A DNA stretch of 64,000 nucleotides, from contig CM043699.1 of the NCBI GenBank assembly GCA_023935145.1, forward strand, positions 71,209,638 through 71,273,637. Reading direction: 5' to 3'. Below, one piece after another: positions 21,881 through 33,077 of this stretch (position 1 is its first letter; each line of letters starts with the position of its first letter). Made by a program: the position numbers and the translations under genes. Origin of the DNA: Bretschneidera sinensis. Lineage: Eukaryota > Streptophyta > Magnoliopsida > Brassicales > Akaniaceae. A model generated the notes under the pieces. It was not told the DNA's origin, did not search any database, and was given only the letters and a program-made list of their open reading frames with translations.

Positions 21881-22330
21881 TCTCTTCACTTCGACGGCAC
21901 CTCACCTCCACCCACTCCGACGGTGCCTTTCGGCGCCTCATCTCTCCTCCACCTACTCCGATGACACTTCCTCCCTCCTCCACCTCGACAGTCCTTCCTC
22001 TCTTCTCCACTCCGACCACGATTCCTCCCTCCTTGGCGGCGACGGTGGTAATGGCGGTAGATTGTTTTTCTTCACTAAAATGACGGCGACTTGCTATTAG
22101 GCGACAACTTTTTTGGTTCATTGACCGTGGCGGCGGCTTCCCCTTCCTCCTATTGCAACGGCAACCGTTTCTCTCTCCTCGATCTTGGCGACGAGGCTGA
22201 ACTTTCTCTATGTAAATATATGTAATGATACATATGTGTGTTTATGGTTATTGGGATTTGGGATCAACGAAAATCATATCCGGATCGCGAATGCACCGTG
22301 ATCTGGGTCGCACGGTCCGGATCTTAGTTC
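21881..22330. other. GC-rich block of unknown origin
   Basis: A strikingly GC-rich stretch in an AT-rich window, with many CTCC, CGACGG and GGCGGCG words up to about 22200, then AT-rich sequence to about 22235, then a CG-containing segment (GGATCGCGAATGCACCGTGA). The open frames it supports look like low-complexity translations. It might be a captured 5' exon/UTR fragment or a repeat end. No product recognised. Confidence 0.4.
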
Positions 22331-22504
22331 GTAGGGGGGCAGTGGTTCCGGTAATTTTGGTTTAAACATTTGGCTAAATGCAACCAAAGATTTTTGAAAA
22401 TCCCCAAACCCTAACTCTTCATTGTTTGGTCTTTGATTTTCTCACACGTCAAAGATGGAGGTTTTTTAGCTATTCACATGATGGATAAGCGTGAGAATTC
22501 CTGC

Positions 22505-22572
22505 TTTTTGCTCGGGTTGCTAAATAGTTGTCACATGGCCATCTTAAGCGGCATAAACTAACATAGACAGGG
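22505..22572. repeat. Right arm of the inverted repeat (partner about 17660-17712)
   Basis: CCATCTTAAGCGGCATAAAC followed by TAACAT is the inverse complement, with a few mismatches, of the arm near 17670-17705. Confidence 0.45.
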
Positions 22573-22795
22573 GCCATCATTTCTATCCACCTGTGACATA
22601 AGTTTTCATCTGAGTTTCATCAAGTAAAATAACTTCAGCCACTGAGACACAGAAAAAACAAAGTACAATGCAACAAGTGATAGTGGAATTCTTAGAAAGC
22701 TCTAATCAAGCAAGCCAACTTGTAGAGTATTGAAATAAAAATTGAGAGTTTGAAGCTATATAAATCATATATACATATAATAAGTTAGCATATAC

Positions 22796-22867
22796 CCAGT
22801 ACAAGGAGGTGCCACACTGCTGCCATCACAACCTCCTTTCCCATTAAGACCAGGCTTGTAAGTCCTC
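22796..22867 (-). pseudogene. DUF707 gene, downstream exon (detached)
   Basis: On the minus strand a CAG acceptor (22868-22870) precedes a 72-bp exon that ends GG before the donor GTATATG (22790s). It encodes RTYKPGLNGKGGCD and SSVAPPCTG. The PPCTG segment just before a split Gly codon is a hallmark of DUF707 proteins. Its reading phase continues correctly from the exon ending at 33695. It lies 10.8 kb downstream of that exon, beyond LTR-B. The family's preceding exon (about 40 codons) and the following exons were not found. Confidence 0.75.
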
Positions 22868-23600
22868 CTGCTCATAGAATGGACCAGAACAACACACAGC
22901 AAATATATCACAGTAAGTGACCTGTTAGCAAGCTAAGGGAACACTTCAAAATGAACCGAATTCAAGTATATTTACATCGTATTGATAATCAATGTATCAG
23001 AGGAACTACCAGTAGATGCTTCCAAAACTAATTAACATATGGATCCAATAGGAAAAAATTCATCAGACAACACATATTTAATACAAGAGAACCTCTTTGG
23101 TTAGCCAGCGCAGAGGAAAGCTTTTGCATATTGTTTCATCAAATAGAATAGTAGAGTAGGAAATAAATCACAATACAAAGAAGAGTTTCGAATTTTAGAG
23201 GAATCATAAGTCAAGTTTCAAACATCTTCTCATATAGATTACGCCCCCTAAATATATAGTGGAAAAAATGGACCACTATAGTCTCAATGGAAAAGAACAA
23301 GAGCTTTCAATAACTTCACAGCTCAAACATGCAAAAAAGAAAAAGCAAACCTTCATAATTTTTCTTTCTTTTTATTCTGCTCTTTTCCCCAAACATCCTC
23401 TTTTGAAACTACCTTACTTACCTCCTGCTCGGGATGGAGAACATACAATGCATGATAGACATACATAAATGAACAGATTCCACAAGAAGCCAATGTTGCT
23501 AAAGAAACTCTCATGTTCCCTAGTCTGCAAGATGGGCAGTTTAAGCCTCGAATCTATATCCCTCAACCAAATCATTTAAAATTTGGCTGCTGATTTGATC
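22868..23600. other. Unassigned; one weak exon candidate at 23422-23524
   Basis: Mostly non-coding. On the minus strand 23422-23524 is bounded by CTTGCAG and by GAG followed by GTAAGTAAG, with two open frames, one containing MRVSLATLASCGICSFMYVY. The splice signals are good but I recognise no product. It may be an exon of another transcript or a chance match. Confidence 0.25.
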
Positions 23601-23674
23601 AGCTCGAACTGACAACCGTTGGATCAAACGAATATTCGAATATTCTTTTGATTCAACGGTTGTCAGCTCAAGCT
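23601..23674. repeat. Near-perfect hairpin (foldback), 34-bp arms, 6-bp loop
   Basis: The arms 23601-23634 and 23641-23674 are inverse complements with about four mismatches around the loop TTCGAA. The core is CTGACAACCGTTG. Probably a small foldback/MITE. Confidence 0.8.
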
Positions 23675-24618
23675 GACAGTGAGCTCAAGTTGATAAAACT
23701 CATTTTCCTTAAAATTTCTACTCCACATGGAAAATCAAAATCAACGAAGGAGACATAATGAAGGTTTCGGGCGAGTTATTGGCCCATGTGTCTCAAAAAG
23801 ATAATGCAAAGTAGAGATAATTGTTTACATCAATCATAACATTCCAGATTTTCCTCGAATCATGAGACATGAATATTGCCACTGAATCTGATGTGGTGTA
23901 TGTAGAGTAGTATATGTGATGCAGTAAGCAAGTCTTATGTAACTTGCAAGAACAGGACTATTTCACATAATAGGAACCTAATATAAATGGAGTCTTTAAT
24001 ACTTCAGCAAAGCCTATGCATACCTTTTTCTTTGGGTAAAGCTATCAGCACTTTAGCTTACCATTCTGCAGCCATCATATCTCTCAAGAATCCTCATTGT
24101 CTAGTTAAACACAGTTCGACCAAGAATATGTTTTGGCCAAAGTTTGCAGTATAGCTAGAAGGGGAAAAAGTTTAAACCAAATGATGAGCTAGACAGCCAT
24201 GTCCACACATTTTCAGACATCCCCCAGACCTAGCTAATATGGGCCTCTTAAGCTTTGCGGTTCCTATCACCTTGCCAAGCACACTAAAGCCCAATTTTTT
24301 GCAGCTTTTTCATGGTTAAAAAACACTTTTTAGTTGTCAAAAAGTCTTCTTTATAAAACTTGAAAGTGCTTTCTCATTAAGAGGCTAAAGCATTAAAAGC
24401 ACTTTTAAGTGAAGTAGTTTTGATGTACTTTAAAAAAAGAGAGGGAAAATCAAAATTAAATAATCAATTTATAATTATTTATGTCTCAAAAACACCCTTT
24501 TATATTTTTTAATTACCAATAAACAGTTTTTACTATACTTTTTATAAGAAAATTTAAAAACATTGTCACCAAACACCATAAAAAAATTTCACCTAAGATC
24601 TTTTTCTAGAGAGCACTT
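23675..24618. other. No gene seen; MITE-like AT-rich tail
   Basis: No frame of note. From about 24310 the sequence has paired AAAAGTGCTTT/AAAAGCACTTTT motifs common in plant hAT-type MITEs, but I could not set ends. Confidence 0.35.
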
Positions 24619-24862
24619 ATTCTCAATAATCAGGTCAACCTAAAATCCTATTAGTGGTGCTCTTATATAGACACACACCATAATCCAAACAGGAAACTAA
24701 ATCAAAACCTAATTTCCTAATCCTGGAATATTTAAAAAACTACTAAGATATGTAAATTACCTAAATATCCCTAATTAAAATTATATATTTCCCTTTACTT
24801 ACAAATATCCCATAACATTAAAACCCCAATATTTAATCTTCCATGCATGTTCCAACATTCAC
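24619..24862 (-). repeat. LTR-B 3' LTR, outer end truncated
   Basis: On the minus strand it starts TGTTGGAACATGCATGGAAG and matches 33438 downwards. The match stops near TTCTCAATAATCA at 24619, short of the LTR end. Confidence 0.75.
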
Positions 24863-24869
24863 CCCCACT

Positions 24870-25660
24870 TAGAGAAAACTCAACCTCGAGTTGTGAAATG
24901 GTGAAGTATCAAGTTTTATGATGCTTGGAGAAGCAGAGCATAGTCTTGAAACATTTTGGACTCAAAGTCCCCATTATGAAGAAAAAAATTTCTTAAAATC
25001 AATAGTAAGAGCATACATATCAATCATAACCTCAATATTGTCTTGAATTTCTTCAGCATGCTCAACAAATTCATCGTTATGGTGGACTAGATTGACAAAG
25101 TCGTCCTCGTATAAGTATCTCTAGGTGCAACCTCATTCGAACATATTCATCCTTGGTTAAATCAAATTCAAACTTGGTTGAAATATCTTTATCCTTAGCA
25201 AATCCAAGGTCAACTTTGCTTGAGACTTGCTCAATGCAGGAGTCCCTTATTTTTCTCTTTCGAGCCTTTTCGATCAACATGCGATGTCTCAATGTCAATG
25301 GGTTTTAATTCTTCAACTTCTTAATGTTGAAGTACGACTTCTCCATTCCTTGATTCTTCTAGTATTTCAAGGTTCTGCATGTTCTTGCAATCCTTGTTGA
25401 AGGCTTTCAATATCTTCTTTCTCTCTCGTAGAGCAAGGTACAACTCTTCACCTGAATCTGGATCTAACTCTGTAATCCATTCTAGTACAGCTTAATTATA
25501 TGTTTCATACTCACCATAATCATAATCACAATCACTTGCATATCCATAACCACACTAATACTCATACTTAAATAGCTTTTTTAATTCTTTAATCCTTCTT
25601 TTATTACGACGAACACAAATTCTGAGTTCCATATATTCCTAATTTAATCTGCATTGAAGT
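24870..25660 (-). pseudogene. LTR-B internal ORF, unknown protein (KRRIKEL family)
   Basis: Product unknown. On the minus strand the frame gives EYMELRICVRRNKRRIKELK (about 25640-25580), a Tyr/Asp-rich stretch (SDCDYDYGEYET), an acidic Glu-rich middle with LYLALRERKKILKAF, then NDEFVEHAEEIQDN near 25040-25080. It ends KMFQDYALLLQAS near 24950-24910, then HHFTTRG and VFSKWG running into the polypurine tract. The basic block, the DEFVEH block and the C-terminal FQD/ALLL/FSK block line up in order with LTR-A at 14705, 15270 and 15455. Stops and shifts are frequent. The upstream half was separated by the GYPSY-C insertion. Confidence 0.65.
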
Positions 25661-25712
25661 GATTAAGAACCATACCTTGCCCTTGGAAAACTCAACTCAC
25701 GCAAACGTGTGC

Positions 25713-27026
25713 TGATAAGTGCTTAAATATTCATATTTAAGCCTCTTAATTTACATTTGTTAAGCTCTTGGTTTACGTATTTTATTCCATTTTACTTCCT
25801 TTTTGTGTTTTCTGTGTTTTTATAGGTTTTTGGAAGAAAATAAGCATTTAGAACTCAAAGAGCAAAACTGGAACTGGGAGCTGCAGAAGAGTGCGATCGA
25901 GTGCACAAGCACTCGTGCGCACAAGGAGAAGGCTCGAGCGCAATTTTACACTTGAGCGCAAACTCATGAGATCGAGCACACACGCATCAATAAAATATCA
26001 AAACGGCAGTTCCTATTTTGGAAAGTAGGGTTAGAGACCTGTTTTGGAAATTAAGGTTTCCAAGTGTCCTTAAAACCCTATAAATAGACTTGTAAAACAC
26101 AGAAACAGTATCTCCCTTTTAGTTTAGTTTTTGTTCGGGGAGGCCGGAGGCCGGTCGAGCCCGAAGGAGAGATTGTGGAGACGAATTGACGACTCTTCTC
26201 CATAGTGTTTTCGGGTTTCTTCTTTCCTTTGTATTTTATTTTATGATGTTGTTTAGCATCACAACTATGTGTAACTAATTTTCTAGTAAGGGCTTGGTTG
26301 AAACCCTAATTATGTTTACTCAATAATTCAGTATTGGCACCTTTGCGATATTTGTGCTGTGATGCTTAACTTGATTAATGCCTGTTTTTATTTAAATTCT
26401 TCATATGTGTTTGCTGATCAACATATGCATATGGTATGGATTAGTTAGTTGAATCAATTTGGATGACCTAGTCTTGGGTTCAACAATAATAACAAAAGAT
26501 ATCCACGCCGGATTATTGGGTTAATCAACATGGGAAACCGTGAGTAGATACCATGCCCTAGGTCTCGTGTGGCTGTCGATTTCCACAGATCTTATGCTCT
26601 CTTAAGGAACAACTCAGTATACACCATGCTGAATCCATTAAGAAAGAAAAGAGTTAGAGTAGATACCATGCCTAACTCGTTGCTTAGGGAAATCAATAGC
26701 TTAAGGAGTAGATACCATGCCATTGGGTTGACAACCATTAAGTATTCATAACATTAGTAAAGCATTGGCATACTGTTTTGTTGTGGTAGCATGATTAGTG
26801 GTGGATATCAAGTCCCTACGCCTTTATCTTTATTAAATTCCAACTCAATATTTATTTATCTTATTTTTATTTTATTATTGCGAAACTAATTCTAAATCAA
26901 AATTTACCAATCCCTGTGGAGATGATCTTGCATTAACACACTATACTACTAAGTTGACCTTGTGCACTTGCAAGTAAAACAAGTCCGATTATTCGCTTAT
27001 TTATTTAGGTAGTTAATCGCACAACA
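25713..27026 (+). repeat. GYPSY-C 5' LTR
   Basis: 1314 bp, TG...CA. It is about 110 bp longer than the 3' LTR, mainly because a segment near 26880-26990 is missing from the 3' copy. Confidence 0.88.
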
Positions 27027-27032
27027 AGTTTT

Positions 27033-27050
27033 TGGCGTCGTTGCCGGGGA
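27033..27050 (+). promoter_or_regulatory. GYPSY-C primer binding site (Asp tRNA)
   Basis: TGGCGTCGTTGCCGGGGA follows the LTR. It is complementary to the 3' end of plant tRNA-Asp with one mismatch. This primer is typical of Athila/Tat-type Gypsy elements. Confidence 0.85.
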
Positions 27051-27482
27051 TTGTGCTAAATTTCTTTTTGGAATTATTTTCATTTGTTTTATTTTATTTT
27101 ATTTTATTGCTTTACTCTGTTCTGTTTATATTTTCTTTATCAAAAACCTAATTTTTCTTCTTCTTGTTTTCTGTTTTCTTCTGTTTCAGGTCTGCAATAG
27201 TGTTGTTTCTGGCCTTGCGATTGAGTGCAAGCTTAAGTGAGATCGAGTGCACTATTGCGATCAAGCGTAGTACCTTGTGCGCTCGAGCGCAAATAGTCCA
27301 AAGACTACCCGAGCAACAGTACTAAAGTTGCTGCACCAAAGTCTTCCAGCTAATTCATGTAAGGGCTTCGATCTAGGAACCTTACCATCGTTCCACTCGA
27401 CATAGAGATTGAGCGGACCATTCGACAGAGGCCTAGAAACAACTTTGAGGAGAATGAAGAAGAATTCAAAGGAGAAGCACTA

Positions 27483-29780
27483 ATGGAACAGCTAGAAAAC
27501 CAACAACCACCTGAGCGAAGACCTATGAAGCAATCCTTCATCCCACGGAACCTCAACCATCCATCATGCATTGCTTATCAACCAGAGGCGGAAGGCAATT
27601 ATTACATATCTCCGCAGATACTCAGTGCCTTGACTCATTTTAGGGGTACACCTACTGAAGATCCACACTTGCACCTTCGGGAATTCTTTGACCTCTGCAA
27701 GTTCCAACACATCCAGGGCCTAAATCAAGAGGGAATCAGGTTAATTCTTTTTCCTTTTTCATTAAAAGATAAAGCTAAGTTGTGGTATAATTCATTGCCT
27801 GCAGATTCTATCCATACCTGAGAAGAACTATCCAGTAAGTTCCTAAGGAAATTTTTCCCAACACAAAAGATAAGGCAGATAAGGAAGGAGATTCAATCTT
27901 TCCAACAGAGAGATGGACATCTTTTCTTTGAAGCATGGGGACACTTTAATGAGCTGCTTCTCAAATGTCTACATCACAACCTACCTTAAGATGAGCTGGT
28001 ACTAGCTTTTTATGAAGGTCTAAATGACATGAATAAAGGTATTGTTGATTCAGGTTGTGGAGGTGTTCTGATGGAGAAGAGCAGTGAAGAAGCCATGGAG
28101 CTGTTTGAGGCATTAAGTGAGCACACCCAGTAATTCTCCTCAAGAGGTAGACAAGGAGTTAAAAGAAAGGGTATGTATGAGCTAACCTTAAATGGTGGAT
28201 CTTCAAATCAGATGACTGCTATGGAAAGGAAGCTAGATATGCTTATAAAAGCCATGTCTACTCAGAACATCTCACCTCGACCACAAGCTACACAACGCCA
28301 GGTATGTGCTTTATGTTCTCAATTTGATCACACTACTGTGACTTGCCATTTGTATTCATCTACAGATCCCGAGCAAGCAAACTATGTGGATCCAAACAAT
28401 GCATATGCAAATACCTACAATCCTGGATGGAGAAACCACCTCAACTTCTCATGGAGCAACGATCAAAATGCCTTGAACTTTTAAGGACAGCAAAGGAATT
28501 CCCAACCAGCAGCCCAATCAGCTCCCGAATCAAAGCAAAGTGACCTAGAGAGTCTTGTGAGGCAGTTGATGACCTCACAAGATCAGATCATAGCAGAAAC
28601 AAGACAATTCCAGACTGAGCAAAGGCAAACCATTGCAAAGCATAAGCAAGCCATTCAAATGGAGCAATTGGCCAAAGAGCTAAGTGAAAGAAAGCGGGAT
28701 GAACTTCCAGGCCAAGCACTACCTAATCCAAGAGGACATCAGCAACTAAATGCCATGGCAACTTTCAGAAATGGTAAGATCATAGGTGCTGATAAGCCTG
28801 CACAAGCATCTTCACATAAAGCATCCACGTCAAAGGTAAGTGAAATGGAGAAGTGAAATGCACCACCCTTCCCCCAAAGGTTAGTAAAGCTAACAAAAGA
28901 AAGTAAAATGCATGATATCTTTGAAACTTTGAGAAAAGTAGAAATTAATATTCTTTTATCAGATGCAATTAAACAAATTCCTACATATGATAAATTTTTA
29001 AAAGATAGTTGCACTAATAAAAAGAAGTTTCAGGAGCATGAAACAGTGGCTTTAACCGAAGAGATGAGTGCGGTTTTGTTAAGGAAACTACCACCCAAGC
29101 TAAAAGATCTAAATAGTTTTACAATTCCCTGCAGGATAGGTAACCAGATTTTTTAGCATGCATTACTAGATCTAGGAGCTGGAGTCAACTTGCTCCCATA
29201 CATTGTATTCAAGACACTAGGTTTGGGGGAGCTTCAACCAACTTCCATCACCTTGCAACTGGTAGACAGAAACATCAAAAGACCTAGAGGTATTCTTGAG
29301 GATATCTTGGTAAAGGTAGGTCAATTTATTTTACCTGCTGATTTTATTGTATTAGATATGGAAGAATGCTTTATGCCATTACCTCTGCCCATCCTCTTAG
29401 GAAGACCCTTTATGCGAACTGCTGATACAAAAATTTGTGTGAAAAAGGGTATTGTAAGTATGAAGGTAAATGATGAGAAGGTTGAATTCAACATATTTGA
29501 TACATTAAAATTACCCCAAGATAATATGGAATGTTCTAATGTATAAATGATGCAAAGTGTTGTTGAGAAAGTTTTTCAGGTCCATCCCATTGCTCCATTG
29601 AAGGCCACCCTCACCCATGATTTCACAAGAATGGATACTAAGCTAGAAATTTCAGGTGTTACTAATGACATCACTAAAGCTGCGCACCTCCTAGAGGCCT
29701 CTCCAAAGCATCCAAGCACCAAATTTGTCATTGGAGCAATTGCTGATGCATTCAACTTATGCTTTTCTAGGAGGGACTAA
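27483..29780 (+). pseudogene. GYPSY-C gag-protease polyprotein with in-frame stops
   Basis: One reading frame about 765 codons long with no frameshift, interrupted by about seven stops. The gag core includes GTPTEDPHLHLREFFDLC, then FPFSLKDKAKLWYNSLP. The zinc knuckle CALCSQFDHTTVTC (CX2CX4HX4C) is at about 28302-28344, and a Gln/Glu-rich coiled-coil-like part at 28560-28700. The protease has ALLDLGAGVNLLPY near 29160-29205 (Asp-Leu-Gly-Ala, the form usual in this clade) and PILLGRPFMRTADTKI near 29390. It ends AFNLCFSRRD. Most stops fit C-to-T or G-to-A changes of CAA, CAG or TGG codons. Confidence 0.88.
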
Positions 29781-29784
29781 AAGC

Positions 29785-29829
29785 GTTTGGCTGAAGATGT
29801 TAAACTTAGCGCTCATGGGAGGCACCCCA
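29785..29829 (+). other. Conserved block after the gag-protease stop (shared with GYPSY-E)
   Basis: A 45-bp block starting GTTTGGCTGAAGA and ending GGGAGGCACCCCA. It recurs on the minus strand at 50095-50139 right after the GYPSY-E gag tail, with only a few differences. It marks where the pol-deleted coding part joins the 3' non-coding part in both elements. Confidence 0.75.
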
Positions 29830-31167
29830 CAACTTATCCTTTAATTTTTATTGTTTTTCATATTTATTTTTACTGTCTACTTTTTCGTATTTTTTGTTTT
29901 CCCGTATTACGTTAGTTTTCCTTTTTAAGGACAATGTGTGCATCCATTCAAGTTTGGGGGTGTGCTATGAGCCATGCCGGCCCAGCTAGTTCTCCATCTC
30001 CCAGGTCAGATCTTTTTATGTTACTCCTACATTGGGGACAATGTGTAATTTAAGTTTGGGGGTATGGGACACATTCACACACTTTGTCCCAGTTTTTTTT
30101 GAAAAGATAAATGCATGTTCATATTGTGTTGAAAATTTTGGTTGATTTAAAACAAATATGACAAAACTGCATTAGCAAGCTTAAAATCTAGAACATATAG
30201 CCTAGTAATAAGAATTTTAAAAGTTTAGTTACCTACCTCAAGGCACTTAAGAATTCACGAGTTTGATCCAGATCTAACACGAGCACATTAGCACGCATTT
30301 GTGTGGGGTATGACATATAATTTTGATGTATATGTTTCTATGACCTAACTATAATCAAATAACTTTTTAGATAAACACTTTGGCATAGAAAAATAAAGAA
30401 AAATACCCATCATACAAAAAGAAAAAAAAATAAAATAAAATGCTCCTAATGATCACTAAACAAACTTTCCACTGAGTAACTGGACCTCTTGCCTTAGTAT
30501 GTAGTGAGTGTTCACGTCAAAAGGTGGGAATTAAGCATTTGATGATCATAAAAATTTCCATTGAGTAACTGGACCTCTTGCCTCAGTAAGCAGTGAGTGT
30601 TCACGTCAAAAGGTGGGAATTTCACTTGGTAGCATTAAGACCTGTTAGTTTCGTAGCTTTTTTGACTCGAGTTAGTAAGTCCTTAGGGGTGTTTTTACAC
30701 CTAATGCCCTAAAACTATCTGGTTTGGGAGTCATTGGCTAAACACTTGTTACAAGGGTCAATTAGAAAGCTTAATGGAACTCAACATGGCAAAAATCTCA
30801 TGATGAAAGAAAAAGAAAAGAAGTAAAAACTAGGTCATTTTTGTTCTATCTAATAAGGAATTCGATGAAAGTTTGGACACCGAAACACTATACATTAAAA
30901 TTATTTGGAAGCTCCATCTTCTATGTGCTAATTCACCACACACCAAATCAAACTTGTGATGCCTTAAACCAACCTTGTGTAAGTAATATGAACTTTTAAA
31001 ATCTTTATTCATTGCAAAAATGTGTTTTTATTATAAACTTACTCATGAACAGTCATCATGGATTTATGTGCAACTCAAATTTTTGGATATCATGAAAAAT
31101 GAATTTATTTTTAATTTTGTTTTGATATAGTCTTTTGTTTTGTATTGCTAAGGGACTAGCAATATAT
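29830..31167 (+). other. GYPSY-C 3' non-coding region
   Basis: No coding frame. It contains several AGTTTGGGGGT tracts (near 29950, 30051 and 31168) and a two-copy repeat near 30467-30620 in which ACTGGACCTCTTGCC(T/C)(T/C)AGTA and GAGTGTTCACGTCAAAAGGT recur about 96 bp apart. Confidence 0.7.
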
Positions 31168-31180
31168 AAGTTTGGGGGTG
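31168..31180 (+). promoter_or_regulatory. GYPSY-C polypurine tract
   Basis: AAGTTTGGGGGTG immediately before the 3' LTR TGATAAGTGC. Confidence 0.8.
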
Positions 31181-32381
31181 TGATAAGTGCTTCATATTTA
31201 AGCCTTTTAATTTACATTTGTTAAGCTCTTAGTTTGCGTATTTTATTCCATTTTACCTCATTTTTGTGTTTTCTATGTTTTTATAGGTTTTTGGAAGAAA
31301 GGAAGCATTTTGGAACTCAAAGAGCAAAACTGGAACTGGGAGCTGCAGAAGAGTGCGATCGAGGGCAGTGCTTGGTGCGATCGAGCGCACAAGCACTCGC
31401 GCGCACAAGGAGAAGGCTCGAGCGCAAACTCATGCGATCGAGCGCACACGCAATAGTAAAACATCAAAACGACAGTTCCTTTTTTGGAAAGTAGGGTTAG
31501 AGACCTGTTTTGGAAATTAGGGTTTCTAAGTGTCCTTAAAACCCTATAAATAGACTTGTAAAACACAGAAACAGTATCTCCCTTTTAGTTTAGTTTTTGT
31601 TCAGGGAGGTCGGAGGCCGGACGAACCTGGAGGAGAGATTGTGGAGACGAATTGACGACTCTTCTCCATAGTGTTTTCGGGTTTCTTCTTTCCTTTGTAT
31701 TTTATTTTATGATGTTGTTTAGCATATCAACTATGTGTAACTAATTTTCTAGTAAGGGCTTGGTTGAAGCCCTAATTATGTTTACTCAATAATTCAGTAT
31801 TGGTGCCTTTGCGATATTTTTGTTATGATGCTTACCTTGATTAATGCATGTTTTTATTTAAATTCCTCATATGTGTTTGCTGATCAACATATGCATGTGG
31901 TACGAATTAGTTAGTTGAATCAATTTGGATGACCGAGTCCTGGGTCCAACAATAGTAACAAAAGATATCCACACCGGATTCTTGGGTTAATCAACATGGG
32001 AAACCGGGAGTAGATACCATGCCCTAAGTCTCGTATGGTTGTCGATTTCCACAGATCTTATGCTCTCTTAAGGAACAACTCAGTATACACCATGCTGAAT
32101 CCCTTAAGAAAGAAAAAAGTTAGAGTAGATACCATGCCTAACTCGTTGCTTAGGGAAATCAATAGCTTAAGGAGTAGATACCATGCCTTTAGGTTGACAA
32201 CCATTAGGTATTCATGACATGAGTAAAGCATTGGCATACTGTTTTGTTGTGGTAGCATGATTAGTGGTGGATATCAAGTCCCTACGCCTTTATCTTTGTT
32301 AAATTTCAACTCAATATTTATTTCTCTTATTTATTAGCTATATTTATTCGCTTATTTATTTAGGTAGATAATCGCACAACA
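31181..32381 (+). repeat. GYPSY-C 3' LTR
   Basis: 1201 bp, TG...CA, closely matching the 5' LTR apart from one deletion near its end and a short GCTTGGTGCGATCGAGCGCA insertion near 31370. Confidence 0.88.
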
Positions 32382-32386
32382 TGTGG

Positions 32387-33059
32387 AGCCAATTAAAATT
32401 CGAGCTCTTACGCTTCTAATATTTTTCCTAGTACTACTGGACATAGGCGCCGTTTGGGAACCAAGAAAGGGTTGCTTTAATCCCTCTTTAAGAGGGTTCC
32501 AAACGGCGCATGGTAGATAGACTAAAAGCTAAAGTGGCTCGTACATAAATTTTCTTTTCTTCTTTTTTTTTTCTTTTTATTTTTTCACTATTTTAATAAA
32601 TTAGACAATAAAAAAATTATCAAAAAATCTTCATATAAAAATCTGATGAGCTCAAATCTGGCTGAAAAGGGATCGGTCAACAGCTTGCTCAACAATAAAC
32701 CACTCATATGAGGCGAGGAAGCAGCTTAAATAAGCCGAGTATGTTGTGGACTAAAGTCACACGCTGCTCCCGAACAACGGCTCAGGGGTGGCAAAACTTA
32801 CCATAGTGGAGATTGGCTGCTTCCCGTCATGATGATATGCTGCCTCGAAACAAACTACAAAATCTGAATTGTCCAAATGCGTCCCAAATTTTGCTCAGTT
32901 TGCTTTTTTCCTTTTTTTTTCGCACATGACAAAATTTCACGCGTTTGAACTTTCACCAATTGTGTTTCGTGCTATAATTCAAATTTGGATGGTGGATTTG
33001 AAACTTTATTCAAAAAAAAATTGTTGACAATAGTAGCATTACAACGTCGGATTGAGTTT
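32387..33059 (-). other. LTR-B 5' internal region, non-coding
   Basis: The part of LTR-B between its primer site and the GYPSY-C insertion. No frame recognised. A short foldback, GCGCCGTTTGGGAACC (near 32449) against GGTTCCAAACGGCGC (near 32494), lies inside and looks like a very small hAT-type foldback. Confidence 0.55.
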
Positions 33060-33072
33060 TGCTATGATACCA
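33060..33072 (-). promoter_or_regulatory. LTR-B primer binding site (initiator-Met-like, altered)
   Basis: On the minus strand this reads TGGTATCATAGCA, a variant of TGGTATCAGAGC, five bases inside the 5' LTR end. Confidence 0.7.
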
Positions 33073-33077
33073 ATTAA

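Larger units (their letters stand above)
25713..32381 (+). mobile_element. GYPSY-C: Gypsy (Athila/Tat-like) element with gag-protease only
   Basis: A 6669-bp element. The LTRs are 25713-27026 and 31181-32381, both starting TGATAAGTGCTT and ending CGCACAACA. The flanks TGTGC (25708-25712) and TGTGG (32382-32386) look like a 5-bp duplication with one change. The tRNA-Asp primer site and the polypurine tract are in place. The interior has one gag-protease frame and then about 1.4 kb of non-coding sequence. Reverse transcriptase, RNase H and integrase are absent, so the element depended on others to move. It is nested in LTR-B, in the opposite orientation. Confidence 0.9.

Noticed and set aside
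21801..22121. Gly/Glu-rich frame in the GC-rich block
   Set aside because: Several frames are open at once because of GC-rich low complexity; no family match.
26569..26751. 60-codon open frame repeated at 32035-32217
   Set aside because: Both are the same position in the two GYPSY-C LTRs, so it is LTR sequence and not a gene pair.
30467..30620. Two similar ~96-bp segments (ACTGGACCTCTTGCC...) as a CRISPR-like array
   Set aside because: Only two copies with repeat-like spacers, in a plant Gypsy element's non-coding region.
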